The position numbers were made by a program, and so were the translations under genes. Below are positions 50,528-58,928 of a DNA stretch of 64,000 nt, piece by piece. Every line of letters starts with the position of its first letter. The stretch's first letter is position 1. The stretch lies in NCBI GenBank assembly GCA_002083555.1, contig MSXN01000020.1, positions 62,001-126,000 on the forward strand. Direction: 5' to 3'. This DNA is from Nitrospira sp. ST-bin5. GTDB lineage: Bacteria; Nitrospirota; Nitrospiria; Nitrospirales; Nitrospiraceae. The notes under the pieces are model-generated. The model ran no database searches. It saw only the letters and a program-made list of their open reading frames with translations, and was not told the origin of the DNA.

Positions 50528-51847
50528 CTATGAGTAGGCGCGCTCGTTGTGTTGGCTCAGATCCAATCCTGTCGCCTCTTCTTCAGGCTCGATACGCAGT
50601 TTCGTCATGCCATCGACCAGCTTGAGCAAGAGATACGTCACGACCGCGGAAAAGACCGCAACCACGATCACCGTCAGCACCTGCACTCCGAAAAAGGCAG
50701 CGTTGCCGTACAACAGCCCGTCGGCTCCCCCGGCATTGATCGCCTTACTGGCGAACAGCCCTGTGGCCAGAATGCCCAGCACCCCACCGACCCCGTGAAT
50801 CCCCACGACGTCAAGCGAGTCATCATAGCCGAATCGTCCCTTCCAGACAATTGCGAAGTAGCAGGCCAGTCCGGCCGCCGCACCAATCAACATGGCCGGA
50901 AATGGCCCGATATACCCGGATGCGGGTGTGACGGTCGCCAGTCCGGCGACGGCACCGCTCGCCACCCCGAGCACCGTCGGCTTGCCTCGATGCACCCACT
51001 CCGCGATACACCAGACGAGCGCCCCCATCGAGGCCGCGGTATGGGTCGCCACAATGGCCGAGATCGCCACTCCGTTGGCGCCCAGCGCGCTGCCGCCGTT
51101 AAAGCCGAACCACCCGAACCAGAGCAATCCCGTTCCGAGCAAGGTCATGGGAAGATTGTGCGGGGCCATATAGTCGGTGCCATAGCCGCGGCGCTTGCCC
51201 AAGACAAGCGCGCAAACCAGCGCCGCCGCGCCGGAACTGATGTGCACGACCGCGCCGCCGGCAAAGTCCAACGCGCCCAGCTTCGCCAACCAGCCGCCCC
51301 CCCAGATCCAATGAGCAAGCGGCGCATAGACGAACAGCGACCACAGCGCCGAAAAAAGCACCATCGCGCTGAACCTCTTCCGCTCGGCAAACGCCCCCGC
51401 GATTAGCGCCGGCGTAATGGCGGCAAACATCATCTGAAAAAACATGAAAGCCTGGTGCGGAATCGTCGGCCCGTATGTCGGATGCGGTTCGGCCCCAACT
51501 CCGTTCAACCCGACCCAATCCAACCCGCCGATCACGCCCCCTTTGTCCGGTCCAAAGGCCAGACTGTACCCGATAAGAATCCATAACAGGCTAACCACGC
51601 TCAGGATGATAAAACTCTGCATAATCGTGCCCAGCACATTCTTGCTCCGTACCAGCCCCCCGTAAAACAGCGCCAACCCAGGGACCAGCATGACCAGCAC
51701 CAACGCCGACGACATCAGCACCCAGGCCGTGTCTCCCGAATCGACCTTCAATGCCGTGGCCTGCGCGCTCGCCTCTGGCATCCCGACCAGCGATGCCCAG
51801 AGCATCGCCAGCCCGGCCCCCAGTACGACCGCAAAACGTGTGAACAT
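50528..51847 (-). CDS. amtB: Ammonium transporter AmtB
   Basis: 439 residues from the ATG at 51847; a GTG two codons earlier (51853) has better spacing from AGGAGG. Seen: a cleavable signal (VVLGAGLAMLWASLVGMPEASA), then eleven predicted helices with DSGDTAWVLMSSALVLVM, GGLVRSKNVLGTIMQS, GGAVVHISSGAAALVCA and DDSLDVVGIHGVGG, including the twin-His pore motif positions. It pairs with glnB just downstream, the usual Amt-PII combination. Confidence 0.95.
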   Translation of the reverse strand: MFTRFAVVLGAGLAMLWASLVGMPEASAQATALKVDSGDTAWVLMSSALVLVMLVPGLALFYGGLVRSKNVLGTIMQSFIILSVVSLLWILIGYSLAFGPDKGGVIGGLDWVGLNGVGAEPHPTYGPTIPHQAFMFFQMMFAAITPALIAGAFAERKRFSAMVLFSALWSLFVYAPLAHWIWGGGWLAKLGALDFAGGAVVHISSGAAALVCALVLGKRRGYGTDYMAPHNLPMTLLGTGLLWFGWFGFNGGSALGANGVAISAIVATHTAASMGALVWCIAEWVHRGKPTVLGVASGAVAGLATVTPASGYIGPFPAMLIGAAAGLACYFAIVWKGRFGYDDSLDVVGIHGVGGVLGILATGLFASKAINAGGADGLLYGNAAFFGVQVLTVIVVAVFSAVVTYLLLKLVDGMTKLRIEPEEEATGLDLSQHNERAYS

Positions 51848-51950
51848 GGTCACGATCTGCCTCCTTCGCATCGGATTGTCACAAACCAACGGAGTAGAGC
51901 GGGAGAAATCAGCTCCCCCCGCCCCACTCCCGTTCATGCCCGCCTAGGCC

Positions 51951-52865
51951 CTAGAACGTCTTGGTGAACTTCAGTTTGTAGAAATCTTCGTTGCTCCCCA
52001 TGTCTTTTCCCGCGGTAAACCGGAAAGACATCCCGCCCGCCAGCTTCATTTCCACATACGGTCCGATCCAGCGATAGTAATCCTGCTGATAGCCTGGCAG
52101 GGACCCTCCTCCTAAGCCTGTCGCGGATGCACGCGTTGAGAGCAGCTGTTCGTAGTGCACGCCCAATGAGAACATGCTGTTCGCCCGATAACCCACGTTT
52201 GCCCAGTAATGCAAGAAGTCCCAAGAGCCTCGTCCTCCGGCCCCCCGGCCCGAAGTCTGTAAACAATTGGGATCATTTGAGCCAACCTGCGTACAAGCCG
52301 CCGCACCTGGCTGACCGGCCTTCCCGCCCTCTTCCCGAATCGCTTTGTAATACCCCATGTAGAATTCGCCCTCAAAACGATCATCGATATAATTCATGGT
52401 CAGACTCGGCACGATACCCTCGAACGCCGTCGTGCGCTCGTTCGTGCTGCCGTCGGCGTTGGAGAAAAATCCTCCACGAGAGGACAACAACTGTCCATGA
52501 ACAAATCCGAGCATCGGCGTAATAGAGAGACGCTTGTCCAGAAAGGTCAAATTCAACCCCATGTCCGTTTCCAGCCACGGGTTGTTATTGTGGACGCCGA
52601 TTCCAGAAATGGCCGTCCAATAGGTCACACTGAACGCCAGCGCCACATTGTCGGTCAGGCCATAGGTCCCATAAATCGCCGGATTGAAACCAAAAAAACT
52701 GTCTGCCTGCATGGCCATCGTCACTGATACCGGATGCTTCGTGGTATCCATCAAATCATCCGTCATACCGGCCTGAGACACTCCTGGAGAAAGGACAAGC
52801 CCACTGATCCCCAACAGAGTTCCAACGACCCACCCGCGGACACCTCGATACCCTACCTTTTGCAT
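51951..52865 (-). CDS. Outer-membrane beta-barrel protein
   Basis: 304 residues from the ATG at 52865 with GGAGG 5 nt upstream; the longer frame is unsupported. Seen: a signal peptide ending SQAG, then GFNPAIYGTYGLTDNVALAFSVTYW-like strands of about ten residues, several YxxY pairs, and a C-terminus FYKLKFTKTF ending in Phe, the signature of barrel assembly. A Cys pair (AACTQVGS, NCLQTSG) lies in a loop. Not assigned to a named family. Gap of 103 nt to amtB. Confidence 0.7.
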   Translation of the reverse strand: MQKVGYRGVRGWVVGTLLGISGLVLSPGVSQAGMTDDLMDTTKHPVSVTMAMQADSFFGFNPAIYGTYGLTDNVALAFSVTYWTAISGIGVHNNNPWLETDMGLNLTFLDKRLSITPMLGFVHGQLLSSRGGFFSNADGSTNERTTAFEGIVPSLTMNYIDDRFEGEFYMGYYKAIREEGGKAGQPGAAACTQVGSNDPNCLQTSGRGAGGRGSWDFLHYWANVGYRANSMFSLGVHYEQLLSTRASATGLGGGSLPGYQQDYYRWIGPYVEMKLAGGMSFRFTAGKDMGSNEDFYKLKFTKTF

Positions 52866-53029
52866 GGCGCCTCCAAATGAATAAAAGACCTGCCTCTTCA
52901 TTGCTCTCAAAGCGGGAGCAACAAAATGACTAACTCTGGCGCCATTGCCAGTGAAAATGACCAACTCCTTCGTCGGTCGATGCGGCACAGGCGAAGGAGC
53001 CCCGCGAAGGCTCCCCGCAACGCACACGG

Positions 53030-54796
53030 TTATCGATACCCGTTCGTGATCGGCATGCGCCGATCCTTCCCGAACGCCCGGTGCGAAATCTTGATCCCGA
53101 TCGGCGCCTGACGCCGTTTGTATTCGCTGCGATCCACTAGACCGATAACCTTGGCTACCACGGCCCGGTCGAAACCCATCGCCACGATTTCTTCCAGCGA
53201 CCGGTCCTCTTCCACATAGGCCTTGAGGATCGGATCCAGGACCGGATAGGGCGGCAGACTGTCTTCGTCTTTCTGGTTCGGGCGCAATTCCGCCGTCGGC
53301 GGACGATCGAGGACACGTTTGGGAATCACGGGGGTTTTCCCGACCGCATTGCGCAAATGCGAGAGGTCATAGACCATGGTTTTCGGCACGTCCTTGATCA
53401 CGGCAAACCCGCCGGCCATATCCCCGTAGAGGGTCGCGTAGCCCACGCTCATTTCGCTCTTGTTGCCGGTCGTCAGCACGAGATGGCCGAACTTATTGGA
53501 AAAGGCCATGAGCAGATTGCCCCGGATGCGGGCCTGGAGATTTTCTTCAGTCGTATCAACAGGACGCCCCTCGAACGACGACTCGAGCGATTGCCGATAG
53601 GCGTCAAACGTCGGAGTAATTGCGATCGTGTCATAGGCGATGTGCAGCCGCCTGGCCAACTCCGCCACATCGTCACCGCTGTCCTGCGACGTATAGGGCG
53701 AGGGCATGAACAGGCCGAGCACGTTGTCCGCGCCCAGCGCATCGACCGCGATCACGGCGGTGATGGCCGAGTCAATTCCCCCGCTCAATCCGATGACGAC
53801 TTTTTTGAATCCGTTTTTCCGGACATAGTCCCGCACCCCAAGCACCAGCGCGGCATAGACCTCGTCCAGTTCTTCCCGCAGCGGCTCGAGTCCCGGAACC
53901 GCGCGCGCGCGCTTCGGCGCGGCGGGGAGCTTCACGGTCATCCGCTCGACCGCACCAGCCAGCTTGGCAGTCAACGCCTTCGTCCGCCGCTGCGCCATTC
54001 GATGCCGCAGCACGGCATCGGCATTCAAATCAGCCAGGAGGAAGTCTTCCTGGAAGGCTTTGGCCCGCGCGATGACTGCGCCGGTCTGATCGAGCACCAG
54101 GCTGTTGCCGTCGAACACCAGCTCGTCCTGCCCGCCCACGGTATTCGTGTAGGTCACGATCACGCCGTTCTCGCGAGCGCGCGTCGCCAGCATCTGCTCG
54201 CGGATCCGGCTCTTCCCGATCTGAAAGGGAGAGGCGTTGATGTTGATGATGACATCGGCCCCGGCGGCGGCTTGCAGCCGCGTCGGACCGTCCGGAAACC
54301 AGATGTCTTCGCAGACGTTGAGCCCGACGGTGACTCCGCGCAACGTGATCACCGGCAACGTCCGGCCGGGATGGAAGTAGCGGCTCTCGTCAAAGACTCC
54401 GTAGTTCGGGAGGATCCACTTGCTGTACCGGCAGAGCACGCCCCGCTCGCCGATGAGCGCCGCCGAGTTGGTCAATTCATGCTGCCCCGCCGCTACCACC
54501 GATTGCCGGGACTTCCCGTTGCCCGCCTGTCCCTGGCCGACATGGCCGACCACCGCGAGCACGCCCTTACATTCCTTCGCAAGCTCATCCAGCGCCCGCA
54601 GATTGTCCGCTACGAAGCGCGGCTTGAGCAGCAAATCTTCCGGTGGATACCCCGTCACCGCCAGTTCCGGGAAAGCCACCACATCCGCCTTGGCCTTCCG
54701 GGCCTCCTTGATCCAGCGCTTGATCGCACGGGTATTCCCGGCAATATCGCCGACCGTGGGGTTCATCTGGGCCATAGCAATTCGAAGGATGCGCAT
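53030..54796 (-). CDS. nadE: Glutamine-dependent NAD synthetase
   Basis: 588 residues. N-terminal nitrilase-like glutaminase (1-270: AMAQMNPTVGDIAGN, AFPELAVTGYPPEDLLL, GLNVCEDIWFPDGP with the nucleophilic Cys) and C-terminal synthetase (GLSGGIDSAITAVIAVDAL, ATP pyrophosphatase loop; then TTGNKSEMSVGYATLYGD). Converts deamido-NAD to NAD. Upstream lies repeat R3 and an orphan terminator. Confidence 0.96.
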   Translation of the reverse strand: MRILRIAMAQMNPTVGDIAGNTRAIKRWIKEARKAKADVVAFPELAVTGYPPEDLLLKPRFVADNLRALDELAKECKGVLAVVGHVGQGQAGNGKSRQSVVAAGQHELTNSAALIGERGVLCRYSKWILPNYGVFDESRYFHPGRTLPVITLRGVTVGLNVCEDIWFPDGPTRLQAAAGADVIININASPFQIGKSRIREQMLATRARENGVIVTYTNTVGGQDELVFDGNSLVLDQTGAVIARAKAFQEDFLLADLNADAVLRHRMAQRRTKALTAKLAGAVERMTVKLPAAPKRARAVPGLEPLREELDEVYAALVLGVRDYVRKNGFKKVVIGLSGGIDSAITAVIAVDALGADNVLGLFMPSPYTSQDSGDDVAELARRLHIAYDTIAITPTFDAYRQSLESSFEGRPVDTTEENLQARIRGNLLMAFSNKFGHLVLTTGNKSEMSVGYATLYGDMAGGFAVIKDVPKTMVYDLSHLRNAVGKTPVIPKRVLDRPPTAELRPNQKDEDSLPPYPVLDPILKAYVEEDRSLEEIVAMGFDRAVVAKVIGLVDRSEYKRRQAPIGIKISHRAFGKDRRMPITNGYR

Positions 54797-54815
54797 GAAC
54801 TACCCGTTTCCAAAA

Positions 54816-54933
54816 CAATGCTCAAAACAGTCGCCTGCAAGGCCACAGCGAGGTGAAGCACCGAGACGTACAAGTCTGGTCCGTCGAGATTCAGAACGAG
54901 CGAGAACGAAGCTGCCGGCTGTGCTCAGCATTG
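54816..54933. repeat. 118-bp palindromic repeat R3
   Basis: Ends CAATGCTCAAAACAG and CTGTGCTCAGCATTG, with inner CCTGCAAGGCCACAGCGAG-like arms as in R1 and R2. It lies between the nadE start and an orphan terminator. Confidence 0.7.
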
Positions 54934-54936
54934 CAC

Positions 54937-54994
54937 AAAAAAAAACGCCCTCAGGCTTTTCTTCCCGTAACCGGGTGAAAACGCCGGAGGACGT
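54937..54994 (-). terminator. Strong orphan intrinsic terminator upstream of nadE
   Basis: On the minus strand ACGTCCTC...GAGGGCGT (outer 8 bp with one G-U), then GGC/GCC, TTTTC/GAAAA and CCCG-GTTA-CGGG, followed by nine T (54945-54937). No gene precedes it on this strand, so it ends a small RNA or an attenuated leader of nadE. Confidence 0.75.
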
Positions 54995-55167
54995 CATTGT
55001 CCGACCAATGCGATCCAAGCAACCGGAGACTCCATTGTCTCCAAAATAACCGGCTGATTTATAGCAATGCCACCGCCTTCCTGTCAATGGAGGAAACCGC
55101 ATTTCTAACGGAGAGGTTGCCTGAAGACCTGAAGACTCGCTCAAGAACCTATGCTAGACTGCGTCTC

Positions 55168-56025
55168 ATGATCCGGCATTCAACCAGACCCGCACTGAGC
55201 TGCAGCATACTAGTTGGATCTCTGCTTTTGGCCGGGTGCGGAGCTTTTTCCGATCAGACACTGGTAACCGACAGCGCAGACGGCGCGGTCTACCTCCAGC
55301 AGCTCTCCAATCGGGGCACAACCATGCGCTACAGCGGCCCCCTCAAAGCATTCAAAGCCAGTCACCCGATCGACCTGCCTCTCGATACATTAGCCAAGAC
55401 GTTTGCCGGACTCTCCATCGGCATTTTCCCATCGGACAATCACAGCGCACATGAGGGAGTGAAACCCACCCAGGTCTTCTCACCACAGCAGGTCGCTTTT
55501 CTAGCCCCGGCCGTTGCTACAGCACTCAAACGGGCGCAACCGGACCACCGAGTCAAGTTTCAGGTCGGGGGCGGCAACGATGTGACCGATGGAACACTCT
55601 ATATCGACGGCCCGGTGCTGCATCTTGCCATCAGCCATTATCATTCACTGGCGGATCGGCGTGACGAACAACTCTCGATTTACGCCCTCTCGTTCGAGCC
55701 TCGCGACCTCCAAGTCCCCTCGGCCACGCCGCAAACCTGGATGGAAATCGAGCAGGATCGGCCTAGAGTCGCACTCGTGTATGGACTGCTGGCAAAGCTC
55801 CCGTCAGCCACCCCGACTTCCCCTACCCCGGCCATAGCCCTTCCCATGCCGGCAAGTGGTTCCGTCCCGCAGACAGCCGAGTCCGCTCCGGCCATCAGGG
55901 CCGTCGTGGATAAACAGGCACAGGAGCTCGAAGGCTTGCGTGCAGAGTTGGAGGCGCTCAAGAAGCAGCTAGCGGAACAGGAAACCAAACCCAAGCCCAA
56001 GTCAAAACCCAAAGCCTCACCCTAG
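55168..56025 (+). CDS. Lipoprotein of unknown function
   Basis: 285 residues from the ATG at 55168. Seen: a lipoprotein signal CSILVGSLLLAGC (Cys24), a folded middle region (VKFQVGGGNDVTDGTLYIDG, YALSFEPRDLQVPSA), then a Pro/Ala-rich linker and a helical lysine-rich C-terminus (LEALKKQLAEQ, then KPKPKSKPK). The arrangement suggests an envelope anchor reaching the periplasm. No ribosome site is visible; a -10-like TATGCT lies 12 nt upstream. Confidence 0.6.
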   Translation: MIRHSTRPALSCSILVGSLLLAGCGAFSDQTLVTDSADGAVYLQQLSNRGTTMRYSGPLKAFKASHPIDLPLDTLAKTFAGLSIGIFPSDNHSAHEGVKPTQVFSPQQVAFLAPAVATALKRAQPDHRVKFQVGGGNDVTDGTLYIDGPVLHLAISHYHSLADRRDEQLSIYALSFEPRDLQVPSATPQTWMEIEQDRPRVALVYGLLAKLPSATPTSPTPAIALPMPASGSVPQTAESAPAIRAVVDKQAQELEGLRAELEALKKQLAEQETKPKPKSKPKASP

Positions 56026-56225
56026 CCACTCCTTCACAAACTCAGGCAGGCATCATCCCAACAACCTCAACCGCATCGGAACATAAGATGTGGGTGATCA
56101 AGAGTCTATGTAGTGGGACCATCCCAAAATAGAAAACTAAGGAAGGGCGGAACATCGATCAACTTTTCAACCGTCCCGCACTTGAATCCGCTGCACCAGG
56201 CCGGATTCGATAACTCCGAACCTGG

Positions 56226-57488
56226 TCAGACCTTTCGCTTCTCGGCGCGCTCGTCGATATCCCCGGCAAGCAGGATTGCTTCCGCAATCTCTCTCATGGA
56301 TTTCCGCAAATCCATGCTTTGCCGTTGAATGAGCTTGAAGGACTCCTCCTCAGACAGTCTCTTGGATCGCATGAGATACCCCTTCGCACGATCCAACAAC
56401 TTCCGGACGGCCAGGGCCTCTTGCATCTCGAACGATTTTTCCAACAACGTCGTATGCTCGATGGAAATTGCCGCCTGATTGGCAATCGCCTGCATGAGCC
56501 GCACTTCTTCCGACGTAAAAGTATGGGGAACCGACGTGTAACTATTGATTACGCCCACACACTTCTCCCGCATCATCATCGGCACAGACAGCAGCGAACA
56601 AAACCCTTCCTTCGCCGCTAAGTCAGAATACATATAGTCCCGCTCTTTCGTCACATCCGGAACGATGATTGATCGTCGCTCCTGGACAGCTCGACCGCTG
56701 ATACTTTGTCCGACCTTGAGATTGGGTTTTCGCCGATACGCTTCGCTCAAGCTTTGCGTGGCAGCAATCCGCAGCTCTCCGCTGGCTTCGTCCAGCAACA
56801 TGATCGAACAGATTTTCGAGCCCAACATCTGCGCGGTCATGGTCACAATCAGCTGAAGAACATCGTCCGTTATCCGGTTGGACGCAACCGTCTCTGAGAC
56901 TTGCGACAACGTTTCCAACTGCAGCGCCTTCCGGCGCATCTGATCGTAGAGGCGGGCATTCTCAATTGCGCCTCCGACCTGATTGGCAATAGTGGTGAGG
57001 AGCGCGAGTTCATCTTCTCGGTAACGACGAGAGCGCTTATGCTGCACATTGATAACGCCACTGACTTCCTTCTTAGCGAGAATCGGCACGGATACAAAGG
57101 CCTGATACCGATCCTCGGGAAGGTTATTGAAAAACTTGAACCGAGGATCCTCACTGGCATTATTGGGAACGACCACACGCGTCCGCTCTCGGGCCACCCA
57201 GCCGGTGATGCCTTCGCCCAGACCGATCGTAATGCGCCCGATCAGGCGAGGATGAGGATTTTTCGAGGCCCGAAGAATCAATTCATCCCGGCCGTCAGAC
57301 AGCAGATACAGAAGACAGGCGTCCGCTTTCGTCACCTCGACCACAACATCGACAATATGCCGGAGCACGGCCTCAAGATCGAGCGTGTTACTGATCGACT
57401 CGCTAATCCGATGCAGCACATCCACCTCGCGAGTCTTTTCTCGCAATGCTTGCTCTAGTTGCGCAGATGAGAGCTTTTTTGATGCCAT
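56226..57488 (-). CDS. GAF-GAF-ANTAR antiterminator protein
   Basis: 420 residues. Seen: a short helical start, GAF domain 1 (about 25-170, ADACLLYLLSDGRDELILRA, GLGEGITGWVARERT), GAF domain 2 (about 195-350, GSKICSIMLLDEASGELRIA, GQSISGRAV) and the C-terminal ANTAR domain (356-413: EALAVRKLLDRAKGYLM and SFKLIQRQSMDLRKSMREIA). ANTAR domains bind paired hexaloop RNA hairpins and prevent termination. GAF domains sense a small molecule or redox state. Inference: its target is the double attenuator before nirC. It follows aroB on the strand by 48 nt. Confidence 0.88.
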   Translation of the reverse strand: MASKKLSSAQLEQALREKTREVDVLHRISESISNTLDLEAVLRHIVDVVVEVTKADACLLYLLSDGRDELILRASKNPHPRLIGRITIGLGEGITGWVARERTRVVVPNNASEDPRFKFFNNLPEDRYQAFVSVPILAKKEVSGVINVQHKRSRRYREDELALLTTIANQVGGAIENARLYDQMRRKALQLETLSQVSETVASNRITDDVLQLIVTMTAQMLGSKICSIMLLDEASGELRIAATQSLSEAYRRKPNLKVGQSISGRAVQERRSIIVPDVTKERDYMYSDLAAKEGFCSLLSVPMMMREKCVGVINSYTSVPHTFTSEEVRLMQAIANQAAISIEHTTLLEKSFEMQEALAVRKLLDRAKGYLMRSKRLSEEESFKLIQRQSMDLRKSMREIAEAILLAGDIDERAEKRKV

Positions 57489-57536
57489 TTTTATAGATCC
57501 CGAGCGAGGATGTCCCTCATTGCACGTGTTCCCTAT

Positions 57537-58652
57537 TCACTTTGATCGCCCTCTGCCCCCAGCAGAAACAGTGTGAAACCACTCAGCAAACGTGGCTCGC
57601 TCAAGCGGCGCAATCCGAACTTGTCCGATCGCGGACGGCCACACGCCCACCACTTTCCCCTGCGAGACCTTCTTGTCGTGCTGCATTGCCGCCCACACCT
57701 TCTTTAGAGAAGAACTGGTCAGACGATCAGACAAACCAGCAGAGCGGACGATCGACCTGATTCGATCAACTGTCTTCAAGTCGCAATACCCCTGGTGCCG
57801 GGCTAAATCCGCTTCAAGCACAAGCCCAATACCGACAGCCTCTCCATGAATCAATGACCGATAACCACCCAAAGCCTCTAGTGCATGACCTATCGTATGC
57901 CCGTAATTCAAAATTCTTCGACGGTCAGATTCCCGCTCATCTTCGGCTACTACTTGGGCCTTGATCTCACAGGAGCGCTTCACAATCTGCATGACAGCCT
58001 GAGGCTCAAGCTTCAAAATGGCTGGCATCTTTCGTTCGAGATGCGAGAACAACTTGGAGTCCGCAATGATGCCGTACTTGATCACTTCGGCCAAACCTGC
58101 AATCCATTCCCGTTTCGGAAGCGTGCGTAAAAGCGTGGTATCAATCCAGACGGCCTCTGGCTGGTGAAATGCTCCGATGAGATTCTTCCCCAACCTATGA
58201 TCGACGCCAGTTTTTCCTCCGACGCTCGAATCCACTTGCGCGACCAATGTGGTCGGCACCTGGACGAAGGGGATCCCTCGCTGATAGATTGCTGCAGCAA
58301 AGCCTGTCACATCCCCTACAACCCCTCCCCCAAGCGCCATCAACAACGATTTCCGCTCAAATCGCTCCTTCGCCAGCACATCGAGAATCTTTCCAACAGT
58401 CGTAAGCGTCTTATTCTTTTCCCCTGGTGGCAATACGATTGAGACCGGACGGAGCCCAGCCTGCCTACATTGCCCCACCACGGTGCGGAGATAGTACCTG
58501 CCAACATGGCGGTCTGTCACAATGGCGATACGTTCGGTTGAGGCAAGCGACTGAAGGCGCATTCCAAGCTCGTCGATCAAGCCCGGCTTGATGACAATGT
58601 CATAGCTTCGCTCTTTAAGCGACACCGACACTCGTTGCTCTACTCTGCCCAT
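57537..58652 (-). CDS. aroB: 3-dehydroquinate synthase
   Basis: 371 residues. Second step of the shikimate pathway. Seen: DELGMRLQSLAS, LPPGEKNKTLTTVGK, GGGVVGDVTGFAAAIYQRG (NAD loop), QVDSSVGGKTGVDHRLGKN and NYGHTIGHALEALGGY (zinc His). Downstream of pilMNOPQ, the classical pilQ-aroB order, with a terminator between. Confidence 0.96.
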   Translation of the reverse strand: MGRVEQRVSVSLKERSYDIVIKPGLIDELGMRLQSLASTERIAIVTDRHVGRYYLRTVVGQCRQAGLRPVSIVLPPGEKNKTLTTVGKILDVLAKERFERKSLLMALGGGVVGDVTGFAAAIYQRGIPFVQVPTTLVAQVDSSVGGKTGVDHRLGKNLIGAFHQPEAVWIDTTLLRTLPKREWIAGLAEVIKYGIIADSKLFSHLERKMPAILKLEPQAVMQIVKRSCEIKAQVVAEDERESDRRRILNYGHTIGHALEALGGYRSLIHGEAVGIGLVLEADLARHQGYCDLKTVDRIRSIVRSAGLSDRLTSSSLKKVWAAMQHDKKVSQGKVVGVWPSAIGQVRIAPLERATFAEWFHTVSAGGRGRSK

Positions 58653-58853
58653 ATTCTGAACACTCTCCAGAAATCGCTTCAGCCCATGAATCAGGCCTTC
58701 AGGATCTACACACTACTGGCTATTCGCCACTAACTGGGTTGTTTCCAAGAAAAACCGCGTGGATCGTAGCATAGGTTCGGACGAACTAAAAGGTGATCGC
58801 CTTACCGGTCAGCGAGACCATGCCCCCACCCACTACACAGCAGAGACGACTCC

Positions 58854-58905
58854 CCCAAAAATGTTCGGCCCGTACTCATTGCCATCTGCAACAAGTACGG
58901 GCCGA
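58854..58905 (-). terminator. Terminator after pilQ
   Basis: 12-bp stem TCGGCCCGTACT / AGTACGGGCCGA with a 17-nt loop, followed on the minus strand by ACATTTTTGG. It lies 23 nt after the pilQ stop. Confidence 0.75.
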
Positions 58906-58928
58906 TCCAAAGCCGCTCTGCCGTTCGA

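Noticed and set aside
51896..51935. Terminator downstream of the outer-membrane protein gene
   Set aside because: GGGAG/CTCCC can pair but the stem is short and no T-run follows on the minus strand.
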